A stretch of 55,441 nucleotides of DNA, taken from assembly GCA_905198125.1 (NCBI GenBank), contig CAJKBH010000027.1, positions 1-55,441 on the forward strand, in the 5' to 3' direction. The notes beneath the pieces were generated by a model that had not been told where the DNA came from, made no database searches, and saw only the letters and a list, made by a program, of their open reading frames with translations. The DNA comes from an uncultured Porphyromonadaceae bacterium (GTDB taxonomy: Bacteria; Bacteroidota; Bacteroidia; Bacteroidales; Muribaculaceae). This document shows, one piece after another, positions 11,283 to 21,279 of the stretch. The position numbers were made by a program, and so were the translations under genes. Position 1 is the stretch's first letter. Every line of letters starts with the position of its first letter.

Positions 11283-12872
11283 ATGAAACTCCACAATAAG
11301 ATAATTACTATGGGTGTGCTGGCAGCGGCGATGCTTCCTATGGCGTCGTGCAGCGACTTCCTTGACGAGCCGAGCCGCACACAGCTCACCGAGGAGCAGA
11401 TCTACGGTGACACGGAGACGGCCGAAAAATCGCTTCTGGCTCTGTATAAGAACTGGCGCGACCTGTGGGCCGGACATAACTTCTACTACCTGTCCGACGG
11501 TACGGACGAGATTCAGAACGGTGCATACCAGGCCCTGAAGGAGGGTGGCGGCAAGAATGGAGCTAACGATCGTTTCGACGCTCTGCTCACTTCCGACCAT
11601 GAGTATGTGACCAACTGCTGGAACTGGCGCTGGCCCAAGATTTCGGAGGCCGCCAAGCTGATCAACGCCCTCGAGCCTAAAATAGACGATGACGAGAAGG
11701 CAAAGCAGATATGGGCCGAGGCTTCGTTTATCCGAGGCTCCCTGCTGATGGACATGACCATGATATATGGCCGGATTCCAATCATCGACCTGAGCAAGAT
11801 CGAAGAACTCGGCACCAAGCGTCAGGATCTGGCTACGGTTTGGACATACATTCTCGGCGACCTTGACAACGCGGCCAAGAATGCACCCGAAAAGAACGAC
11901 CCGGGCCGCATATCGAAATATGCAGCGCTGATGCTTAAGGGCTACGCCTACATGGCAGCCCCCGAAGAGACAGGTCTTCGAGACTTCGCCAAGGCTGAGG
12001 AATGCCTCCGTCAGGTTGTGAACGGTCCGTTCAGCCTCGTGCCTTACTACGACATCTTCGATTACAATACTCCCAACACCTCCGAGGCAATATTCGAGTT
12101 CCAGTTCTCGACCACATGGCCTGACAACCACGGCAACCAGTTCATGGTCGGTTCGCGAGCAGCCGCGTCGATGGGTGGTGATGCATGTTACTTTGCAGGT
12201 TACGATCACGCTGTTCCCACCGAGTGGGCATACTCTGACGTGGACGAAGGCGGTATCTGGGAAGACGGTGACATCCGCATCGAGGAATCCATCCGTTATG
12301 AGTTCGAGTGGAACGGCAAGAACGCCGAGGATTTCATTCCCGGTCTGAGCTGGGAAGGTCTGGATCCGGAAGATCAGGACGAGTGCAAGCCCCATATCAA
12401 GAAGTATGAAGACTACCGTACCGACCTGTACTCAGGAATGGGCATCAACAACATGTGGAACGCCGGAAAGAACATACCCTGGCTACGTCTCGGCAACGCC
12501 TATCTGCTCTACGCCGAGTGTCTGAACGAGCTTGGCCGCACCTCGGAGGCTGTAGACTGGGTCAACGATGTACGTGCACGAGCCTGGGACTTCGACATCC
12601 CGCAAGACAAGCTTTGGAACAACGGCATGTCGCAGGAGAAGTTCCGCGACGAACTCATGACCGAGCGTGTACGAGAGCTGTTCGGCGAGCGCTGGCGTCG
12701 TTTCGACCTGGTGCGTACAGGCAAGTTCTACGAATATGTGAAGAACCGCAACAAGTGGGCCAAGCGTTCGGGAACAATCCAGCCCTGGCACGTGATCTGG
12801 CCCATCCCGATGTCCGAGATCGAGCAGAACCTCGAGATCAGCACATCGGATCAGAACGAGGGATATATCTAA
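11283..12872 (+). CDS. susD: SusD-like outer-membrane glycan-binding lipoprotein
   Basis: The product, 529 residues, is an intact SusD-family surface lipoprotein that caps the SusC transporter and binds the target glycan. The signal sequence ends in a lipobox with Cys near residue 23 (PMASCSDFLDE). The body shows the tetratricopeptide-like helical pairs typical of SusD, with the conserved C-terminal RVRELFGERWRRFDLVRTGKF block and a final WPIP. It follows susC by 18 bp and would be co-transcribed. In contrast to susC it has no lesion. Confidence 0.95.
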   Translation: MKLHNKIITMGVLAAAMLPMASCSDFLDEPSRTQLTEEQIYGDTETAEKSLLALYKNWRDLWAGHNFYYLSDGTDEIQNGAYQALKEGGGKNGANDRFDALLTSDHEYVTNCWNWRWPKISEAAKLINALEPKIDDDEKAKQIWAEASFIRGSLLMDMTMIYGRIPIIDLSKIEELGTKRQDLATVWTYILGDLDNAAKNAPEKNDPGRISKYAALMLKGYAYMAAPEETGLRDFAKAEECLRQVVNGPFSLVPYYDIFDYNTPNTSEAIFEFQFSTTWPDNHGNQFMVGSRAAASMGGDACYFAGYDHAVPTEWAYSDVDEGGIWEDGDIRIEESIRYEFEWNGKNAEDFIPGLSWEGLDPEDQDECKPHIKKYEDYRTDLYSGMGINNMWNAGKNIPWLRLGNAYLLYAECLNELGRTSEAVDWVNDVRARAWDFDIPQDKLWNNGMSQEKFRDELMTERVRELFGERWRRFDLVRTGKFYEYVKNRNKWAKRSGTIQPWHVIWPIPMSEIEQNLEISTSDQNEGYI

Positions 12873-12904
12873 TTACCCAACCCGTAATATTTACAATTGT
12901 GTCC

Positions 12905-12939
12905 GGAGCATGGGAAACCTACCATGTTTCCCATGCTCC
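12905..12939 (+). terminator. Perfect 14-bp hairpin after susD
   Basis: GGAGCATGGGAAAC at 12905-12918 pairs perfectly with 12926-12939 across a 7-nt loop. No T-run follows, so it is more likely an RNA-stability or partial-termination element separating the susCD transcript from the VCBS-protein gene than a full intrinsic terminator. Confidence 0.6.
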
Positions 12940-12985
12940 CCACCAACCGGAAAATTAATAACAACTTCATAACCGAAAGATACAC

Positions 12986-14713
12986 ATGAAATCTTTACTC
13001 GTATCATTAGCGGCAACCGGTGTAGCCCTGATGGGCATGGCAGCCGCACGTCAGACCAATTATTCGGAACTGACAGGTATTTCCGACCTGGTGTCCACGG
13101 GTCTGTTCCAAGGCAATGCCATTATGGCCGACATAGACAATGACGGTTTTATGGAACTGATAGTTCGTGGCCGCGACCTGAACAACGGATGGGCCAATAC
13201 ATTGCAGGCACTCCATGTCGACGAGAACGGCACGACATTTACATCATCAAAGGATCTGACAACTCCCGACGACGCCATATGGCAGCGCGTGGCATACGCA
13301 TTTGATTACAACAACGACGGCAACGTAGACATTCTGTATGCATCTTCCTGGGGCGCCAAGCTGATAAAGGGCAGCGGTGACGGCAATTTCGAACTTGTCC
13401 CGGATTTCGAACTGGACGGCGAGATCAGCATAGACGAGGGCGACAGCGAGAAATGGTACACCGGTACCGTTGGTATCGCCGACTTCAATGGCGACGGCTA
13501 TCAGGACATCGTGACATTCTGCGGCAATCCCCGCAACGACGAGGGTACACCCGTGGTGTTCTTCAACGACCAAGGCACAGGCAAATTCATCAAGGACGAT
13601 CAGACCGGTATAAAGGCGCAGCGTGGCGGTACCATCTGTGTAGGCGACTATAACAAGGATGGATACAATGATATCCTTATATCAGGATGGGCCGATGATT
13701 TCGGCAACGACTGCGTACGCATCTGGAAGAACGACGGCACCGGCAAATTCAGCGAGGTAATCGTAGGCAATACTGCCGGTACGGAGAAGGGTCGTGTCAT
13801 CTTCGCCGACCTTATGGGCAACGGGCTGCTTGACGTGTTCATCACCGGCACCTCCTGCCCCAACAACTGGGAGCTGGCTGCCTACATCTACAAGAACAAC
13901 GGCGACGACACCTTCACCAAGGTAGAGGCCGGACTTCCCGGATTCCAGTGCAGTGGCGCCGACTGGTGCGACCTGAACGGCGACGGCAACATCGACCTGG
14001 TTTACGCCGGCGAGAACGGCGATCTGAAGAACTCCGTATATGCTTTCAACGAGGGTAACGACACCTTCACGGCAGTAAGCGACAAGCTCGGCCAGCATCG
14101 CGGCGGCGCCTGCGTTCTGGCATGCGAGATCAACAACAACAATGTTCCCGACATCGTGCTGATGGGTTATATGGACGGTGACGGTCCAAGCCACTTCCAG
14201 GTTTACAACGGCGCAGGCTCGCGTGTCGCCAACCAGGCTCCTAACGCACCCACAGGTCTGAAGGCCGAGGCTAACGGCAACAAGACAGTTCTGACCTGGA
14301 ATGCAGGTTCCGACGAGAAGGCAGATCAGGGTACGGGTGCAACTCCCGTCGACGCTCTCCGTTACAACTACTACGTAAAGGCCACCGAAGGCCAGATCAT
14401 CACCGCCGTTCCGGTTGATGCAGCAACAGGCAAGCTTCGCAGCGGCAATGTGGATGCTGCTTCCACAGCGCGCAAGGTAGAACTCAACGTTCCTCTGACC
14501 TCCATCGCAGAGTGGGGCGTGCAGTCAATCGACGGCGCCAAGGCCGCCAGCACATTTGCAATGTACGGCGAGTCGGGCGTGACCGGCATCGAGGCTGACG
14601 CTAATGCCGATGTTGAGTATTTCAACATCCAGGGTGTGCGTGTCGCAAATCCCGGCAACGGCATCTTCATCCGTCGTCAGGGCTCGAAGGTTGAAAAAGT
14701 GGTGATCTGCTAA
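12986..14713 (+). CDS. Secreted VCBS/FG-GAP repeat protein with Fn3-like and C-terminal sorting-like domains
   Basis: The 575-residue product has a signal peptide (to about residue 21) and then about seven calcium-binding-type repeats of the form DxDxDGxxD, for example ADIDNDGFMEL, FDYNNDGNVDI, ADFNGDGYQDI and CDLNGDGNIDL, spread over residues 45-400. This pattern predicts an FG-GAP beta-propeller. A fibronectin-III-like segment follows (APNAPTGLKAE...LTWNAG), then a short C-terminal domain, VEYFNIQGVRVANPGNG..., shared with the protein at 27132-28346. Its place right after susD suggests a PUL-encoded surface glycan-binding protein, but that is inferred from context. It is intact. Confidence 0.8.
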   Translation: MKSLLVSLAATGVALMGMAAARQTNYSELTGISDLVSTGLFQGNAIMADIDNDGFMELIVRGRDLNNGWANTLQALHVDENGTTFTSSKDLTTPDDAIWQRVAYAFDYNNDGNVDILYASSWGAKLIKGSGDGNFELVPDFELDGEISIDEGDSEKWYTGTVGIADFNGDGYQDIVTFCGNPRNDEGTPVVFFNDQGTGKFIKDDQTGIKAQRGGTICVGDYNKDGYNDILISGWADDFGNDCVRIWKNDGTGKFSEVIVGNTAGTEKGRVIFADLMGNGLLDVFITGTSCPNNWELAAYIYKNNGDDTFTKVEAGLPGFQCSGADWCDLNGDGNIDLVYAGENGDLKNSVYAFNEGNDTFTAVSDKLGQHRGGACVLACEINNNNVPDIVLMGYMDGDGPSHFQVYNGAGSRVANQAPNAPTGLKAEANGNKTVLTWNAGSDEKADQGTGATPVDALRYNYYVKATEGQIITAVPVDAATGKLRSGNVDAASTARKVELNVPLTSIAEWGVQSIDGAKAASTFAMYGESGVTGIEADANADVEYFNIQGVRVANPGNGIFIRRQGSKVEKVVIC

Positions 14714-14758
14714 TCTACAATCAGTCAGGATAATAAGACTCGGAGTGAATTATAAAAC

Positions 14759-14791
14759 GGGGTTGTCGGTGATGTGCGATCCCGACACCCC
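14759..14791 (+). terminator. Terminator-like hairpin after the VCBS gene
   Basis: GGGGTTGTCGG at 14759-14769 pairs with CCGACACCCC at 14782-14791 (one bulged base). It is followed by a pyrimidine-rich stretch. It separates the susCD-VCBS unit from the next promoter. Confidence 0.6.
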
Positions 14792-14804
14792 TAATCCCTT
14801 TTCA

Positions 14805-14836
14805 CTTGATTAAAATATAAATTTTATTTAACTTTG
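14805..14836 (+). promoter_or_regulatory. Promoter of the GH-D family gene
   Basis: CTTG at 14805-14808 and TAACTTTG at 14829-14836 with a 20-bp spacer fit the Bacteroidota -33/-7 pattern, 33 bp before the start at 14869. The surrounding stretch is AT-rich. Confidence 0.7.
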
Positions 14837-14868
14837 CACGTCCCTTACAGACGTGTCCTTAAAAATCC

Positions 14869-17085
14869 ATGATGAAAACAGCCAGATACATGCTCATGCT
14901 TCTTGCCGGATCGGCAATCGTACCGGTCATGGCGGCAGACAATCTCGACGCTCAATACGGAGATTGGAAATTCTCGTTGAATTCCAATAAAAAAATGACA
15001 ATCGAACAGAATGACAAGACACTGCTTGGCGGCGTCACCATGACGGCGAAGGATCAGAACGGCACCGAACTGCAGTCAGACAAGTATGCCGATAGCACGA
15101 ACACTCTGCCGTTGCCTACATCGGAGAACCGTGGGTACAATATGCCTTTCGCCAACGACAACTGGGCAACATTCTCGACAGTACGCTGGTCTACAGGTCA
15201 GCCGGTGACATCATGCGAGGCTACAGCCCTTTTTAACGTCGACTCGCGTCAGGGCATCGTAATCGGATCCGTGGATCATTCCGTGTGGAAATCTTCAATT
15301 TCCATAACTCCCAACTCCACAAACCGAATCCGTCGCCTCGTGGTAAATGCCGGCTACGTCAGCCCCCGCACATGGGACAACGGCAACTTCGGTAACAATT
15401 CGCCCATGCAGCAGCATGGCGCAGTCAAAGGCCAGCGTGTGCTTTCGCCCAAATTCATGATCGGTTATTTCGATGACTGGCGCAACGGTCTGGAGACATA
15501 CGGCAAAGCCAACACGGTATTATGCCCCAAGCTTGAGATGAAGACCGGTGACAAGGCTTTGTTCGGATGGCAGAGCTGGGGTGGCCAGGAAGCTTAGCTT
15601 AACTTTACTTCCACGATGTCGGTGCTTGATTTCTTCGACAAGGAGATAAAGGCAACCGGATTTGCAGGAGAGAACGGCGTGTGCTGGATGGTTCTCGACT
15701 CTTTCTGGGACAATATGAGCCGTATGGAACGCCGCCAGTTCGCAGATCGTTGCAAGGAGATGGGTTACCGCCCCGGCATCTATCATACGCCGTTCTCACT
15801 GTGGCTCGGCAGCGACGCCGAAGTGTCCGACTATCCATACGAGATGGTAGACGGCAAGACATACAGCCGCAAGGACGTAGTGCTGACCGCCAACGGTAAG
15901 CCCCGCAAGATTCCCGCATATTCACTCGACCCGACACATCCCGCTGTGAAGGAAGCCAACCGCAAACGCTTCAAGGAATTCAAGGAAGATGGCTTCGAGT
16001 TCGTTAAGATCGACTTTATGAACAATGGTTCTCAGGAAGCCGACAAATGGTATGATCCAAACGTAACCACCGGCATGATGGCCTATAACTATGGCATGGA
16101 CTACATTGTGGAAATGGCCGGCGACATGGTACTTGACTTCTCCATCGCGCCCGTATTTCCCGCAAAGGCGCATATCCGCCGCATCGGTTGCGACGCCTGG
16201 GGAGAGCTGAACAATTCGATGTACACCCTGAACTGCATCAACGGCTCCTGGTGGCTCGACCAGTGCTATTCTTTCAACGACCCCGACCACATGTGCCTTT
16301 CCAAAGTGTTCACAGGCAAAGGATCGCCCGATGAGAATGAAGCCAGGATACGTTACACCTGCGGTCTGATGACGGGCATGACGCTGCTGGGCGGCACATA
16401 CGCCTACGAAGGTGCCACGATGAAGTACAACAACCAGAACGTCAAGATTGTCGGCACCGACGCAGAGCGTGCGCGTGTCGTTAAGTTCGCATCGAACAAG
16501 GACCCGACCGAGGTTGGTCGCATCGGCCGTTCGTTCCGTCCGGTAGAGGGTACGTTCAACAATTACATCACCCTCTATTCCCCCAACGACATCTCGACCG
16601 ACAATGAATTCATCTACGACACTCCTACTGCGTTCTATTACGTGGTGTTCAACTTTGACAAGACCGCGTAGCTGAACAAGGACGTCGACTTCAGCCGTCT
16701 GGGCATCAACCCCGCTGAATTCGTCATCGTCAAGGAACTGTGGAACGGCGCCACTTGCGCACCCTCGGCACTGAAGATATCTGTTCCCGCCAAGGACGTG
16801 CATATCTACCGTTTCGACCGTGACGCTTCAGGCGTTCAGGACATCAAGGCCGACAACGCAAACAAAATATCTATCAAGGTTTCCGACGGCTCGGCACACG
16901 TGTCGGCTACGGAACCCATATCATCTGTTGACGTATACGGAATTGACGGCACCACTGTCAATTCCGTATATGCCTGCAATTCAAGCAGCGAGCTGAACTT
17001 CGACGTGCCGGCTCACGGCATGGCGATCGTAAAGGTCAAGCTCGCCTCGGGAATGTCCGAGACATTCAAAACGATTCTTAAATAA
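14869..17085 (+). pseudogene. Clan GH-D (GH27/GH36-like) alpha-galactosidase-type glycosidase with two in-frame TAG
   Basis: A secreted glycosidase with an N-terminal beta-sandwich followed by a TIM barrel (WMVLDSFWDN, GYRPGIYHTPF, FVKIDFMNNG). The Asp in KIDFM is the expected nucleophile and the Asp in RIGCDAWGEL the likely acid/base, as in clan GH-D retaining enzymes. The C-terminus is a small beta domain resembling a secretion/sorting tail. The frame is interrupted by TAG at 15595-15597 and 16669-16671 and is otherwise open for about 738 codons. The first TAG lies just before the catalytic barrel, so the truncated protein would be inactive. The exact family (GH27, GH36 or a relative) and the sugar (galactose or N-acetylgalactosamine) cannot be fixed by eye. 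Confidence 0.8.
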
Positions 17086-17103
17086 CTGCCTTACATCTAA
17101 TAC

Positions 17104-20100
17104 ATGGACAACAGAAGCCTGTGCAAATCGCACCATAGAATATTGATCATGTTGTGCATGATCATGGTAGTGTATGGTCATGCCGGCGCGGCCCATCAGT
17201 ACAACTTTACGCATGTCGACAGCCGTGACGGACTGTCGGTCAACAATGTGAAAAGTATCGTGCAGGACTCGCTGGGCTTCATGTGGGTTGGCACTAAGAA
17301 CGGGCTGAACCGTTATGACGGAAGTACGTTCAGGGTATATAAATGCTATGACGAGGAGCGCAAGTGCGGCAACAATAATATAGGGGCATTGTACGAGGAC
17401 GAGAACGCCACTCTGTGGATAGGAACCGACCGAGGCATCTATCAGTACGATCCGCGTGAAGACCGCATCAGGTTCGTGGACCTGAAACCGGAGGACGGCA
17501 TGATGCCCGACAACTGGGTACAGACCATAGCAGGCGACGGCAAAGGCCATGTCTGGGCGCTATTGCCCGACGAAGGCCTATATCTGTAAGACACCGGCAA
17601 GGCAGCGTACGTCATTTCCGGTTTGAGGAAACCAGCAGGTTCAAGAAGGTGTATGCGTCTGACGTCATGGTGGGCTCGGACGGCTCGGTATGGGTAGCCA
17701 TCGCCAACGACGGTCTGTATCGGTATAATACGTCTACAGGCAAATTCGTCAAGGAGCGAATCAAGAATCCCGACATTGTGGCGGATACATCTTTCATGGC
17801 CCTGGCCGAGACTGCGCAAGGTACAGTAATAGCCGGCACAACCAATGGCTCGATCTATGAATACAATCCGCGCACACATGTGGTAAATCCGATACCTTTC
17901 AGTGGACTGGGCAACGTTTACCTGCGTGACATCCTGTGCTTTGACAACGAACTATGGATCGGCACGCACGACGGACTCTATATCAAGAATCTCGACAACG
18001 GAGCCGAGCAGTTCCTTAAGGAAAACCCTCTGGATCCGTTCTCGCTTTAGGACAATACCGTATACTGTATTTATCGGGACAAATCGGGAGGTGCATGGAT
18101 AGGCAGCATATTCGGAGGCGTCAGCTACATGTCACGGCGTAAATTCAAATTTGCCAACTACGGTATAAAGGACGGTCTGACAAGACGTCTGGTATTAGGC
18201 GTGTCGGCCGACCGCAGCAACAGGATCTGGACCAGTACAGAGACCGCGGGACTGAATCTGCTGAACCCTGTGGATGGGAAATTCACTTCTCCATTCCATA
18301 TATCCGGCGTGAACAGGATAGTGCTCTCCATGACATCGATCAACGGAAACATCTATCCTCGTTTTCACGTGCAGGACTTTATTGCATCAATCCCGACAAC
18401 AACAGCCATCATAAGGTATTCCCATTGAACGAGGGCGACGACAGCAATGTGTATTCATATATAGTCGACAGGGACGGCGACGAGTGGGTAGGAACATCGT
18501 TTGCCTTGTATTGCCGCAAAAAGGGAGATGCCGACTTCAAACATATCACAGAGACCGGCTACGACTGGATATATTGCCTGTTCGAATCGTCCGACGGTTC
18601 AATCTGGATGGGCACGATGGGCAACGGTATATGGAGACACAACAAGAAGAACGGCTCTTTCCAGGTTTATACGTATGACTAGAATTCCACCGATCACAGC
18701 GGCCTGATGTCCAATTCCATAAACTCGATCATGGAGGATTCCGAGGGACGGTTATGGGTGCCTACCGACCGAGGCGGTCTGAGCCGGTATGATAAGAAGA
18801 ATGACCGGTTCGTGACATACGGCATAGAGGAGGGGCTGCCAGATGACGTGGTGTACGGAGTGGTGCAGGATCGTGGCAGGAACCTGTGGTTCGGCGCCCA
18901 CAAGGGCCTGGTGCGTTTCAATCCGGACAATTCGTCGATACGCGTGTTCACCCGTCACGACGGCCTGCCGTTCGATCAGTTCAATTACAAATCGGCCATT
19001 TATTCGCCCGACGGAAACATATACATGGGAGGTATCAACGGACTCATATCGTTCAATCCCTAGGATTTCAAAGACCTGAACACACCACTTAATATCTACT
19101 TCACCGGTCTCAGGGTCCGCAATCAGGAACTGCGTCCGGGCCAGGACTCTCATCTTAAGAAAAACATACTGTATGCCGAGAAACTGACATTACCTCACGA
19201 AGACGCTACATTCTCCCTCTCCATAGCTGCCCCGGAATTCCGACATCTCGGACCTATTGCATTGAGCTACCGGTTATTGCCCGTAAGTGACAAATGAGTG
19301 GAACTAAAGGATAACGAGATATCGTTCGTCAATCTTGCTCCCGGCAAATATACCCTTGAAGTGAAAGCTGAGAGCGAGTCTAACCTTGCCACGCGCAAGA
19401 TTGAAATCAAGATTCTGCCGCCTTGGTGGAAGTCTTGTTGGGCCTATGGCATCGATGTCCTTATGGTCTTTCTGCTGGCCGTGCTGTGGTCCCTGTGGTA
19501 TCGCTCGCACAAGGAGAAGCAGATGCGCGTTCACGAGCAGATGATGATGGACAACAAGGACAAGGAGCTGTACCGCAGCAAGGTGAACTTCTTCACTGAG
19601 ATCGCCCACGAGATCCGCACCCCGCTGTCGTTGATAGACCTTCCGCTGGAAGCCATGGAGGAACTCGACATCAACGACCCTCAGTTCAAGGAATATCTGT
19701 CGGTTACGCGCAAGAACACCGGACGTCTGCTGGAACTGACGGGACAGATTCTCGACTTCCAGAAAATAGATTCCAGCCGACTGACCCTTAAGAAGGAGAG
19801 TGTGGACATACCTGCGTTGCTGAACGATATAGCCGACCGATTCGACACCCCGCTGAAACTTGCCGGCAATACATTGGAGCGCCACATAGCACCCGACCGG
19901 CTTATGGTGATGACCGACCGGGAGGCATTGGTGAAGATGGTGAGCAACCTGCTGAACAATGCCCGTAAGTATGGCGACAGGATCGTAGAGCTGTCATTAC
20001 ATCGCAAAGGGGATGAGTTCGAGATATTGGTAGCCAGCGATGGCGAGAAAATCAAGCCGGAGGAACGCGACCGTATCTTCATGGCATTCTATCAGACCCA

Positions 20101-21132
20101 TTCGGGCGAGGATTCCAAGAGCGGAGTGGACATAGGTCTGCCGTTGTCGCGCTCGTTGGCTACACTGATGGGCGGTAGCCTTACGCTTGAAGACAACCCC
20201 GACGACAAGGACCGGAACGTGTTTAAGCTCACATTGCCCGTCATAGCGCCTAAAGATGATTCAGAGCCCGTGGATTCCGAGATAGACGATTATATGCTGA
20301 CTTCAGAATCCAATCAGTCCAAGCCACGTCAGGATGTGTTCAGCATCCTTTTGGTGGAGGATAACGAGACCATTCTGAAGTTCCTGGCCGACCAGCTGTC
20401 ACGTTCGTTCATGGTCTCTACGGCCGGCAATGGCGTCGAGGCTCTCGAGAAACTCAAGACCATGCAGCCGGACCTGATACTGACGGACATAATGATGCCC
20501 GAGATGGACGGCATGGAACTGTGCAGGTTAGTGAAGTCGGATGTCAGCCTCAGCCACATACCGCTCGTGTTCATCACGGCAAAGAACGACCTGGACGGCA
20601 AGATACTGGGACTGCAGTGCGGTGCCGAGGCGTACGTGGAGAAACCGTTCTCCATCAAATACCTTCGCAATCTGATCAATTCAATCCTTGACAACCGCCG
20701 CCGCGAGCGCGAGGCTGTAAACAAGAATCCCTTCATGTCGTCGGAAGGCGCACAGGTCAGCGGCGCCGATCGCGAGCTGATGGAAAAGATAAAGGCCGTG
20801 ATTGACAAACATATCTCGGACGAGAACTTCAACGTGGACTCACTTTGCGACGAGCTAAACATGAGCCGCTCGGCAGTGCTGCGCAAAATCAAGTCCCTGT
20901 TCGGCATGTCGCCTATCGAGGTGATACGCACCATCAAGCTGAAACGTGCCACCGAACTGATCAAAGACGGGAGATACCGGATCAGCGACATCTGCTACAT
21001 GTAGGTATAGCCACGCCCTCATATTTCAGCAAACTATTCTTCAGGCAATACGGCATGACACCAAAGGACTTCGAAAAGCAATGCCGTGTCAAGGGAATGG
21101 ATACTGAAAATTCGGACATATCCGGGTCATAA
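17104..21132 (+). pseudogene. Hybrid two-component system regulator (HTCS) of the PUL, heavily broken
   Basis: HTCS proteins sense a PUL glycan in the periplasm and activate susCD. The order is signal peptide, two-bladed propeller repeats (QDSLGFMWVGTKNGLNRYDG and many W(I/V)GT blades), a Y_Y_Y domain, a membrane segment near 19430-19500, HisKA (FFTEIAHEIRTP, His codon 19607-19609), HATPase, receiver (Asp codon 20486-20488) and AraC-type HTH. Lesions are TAA 17587-17589, TAG 18048-18050, TAG 18680-18682, TAG 19061-19063, TGA 19295-19297 (where the family has Trp: SDKWVEL), and three -1 shifts near 17617, 18356 and 21002. The ATP-lid reads SGVDIGLPL where SGTGIGLPL is usual. Repaired length is about 1340 residues, normal for the family. 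Confidence 0.9.
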
Positions 21133-21198
21133 ACGCGTGTTTTGAAGCGATAGTAGCATATTTAGAACTGTTTGAGTCTTTTTTTGACTAAATACTGT

Positions 21199-21206
21199 TA
21201 ACTTTG
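21199..21206 (+). promoter_or_regulatory. -7 box of the GH36 gene
   Basis: TAACTTTG fits the Bacteroidota -7 box, 74 bp before the GH36 start. TTTG elements occur upstream, but not at the standard 19-21 bp spacing. Confidence 0.5.
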
Positions 21207-21279
21207 CAACGGAATAGAAGTCCGGACGCAGACTTATGTCCCGTAACGATTCAGAATCTTCATAATAAAACTAATAATC

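Noticed and set aside
8472..19063. A full alternative genetic code with TAG read as Gln
   Set aside because: TAG ends several intact genes here (7985, 30411, 41180), and the broken genes also contain TAA, TGA and frameshifts. Kept only as a low-probability check.
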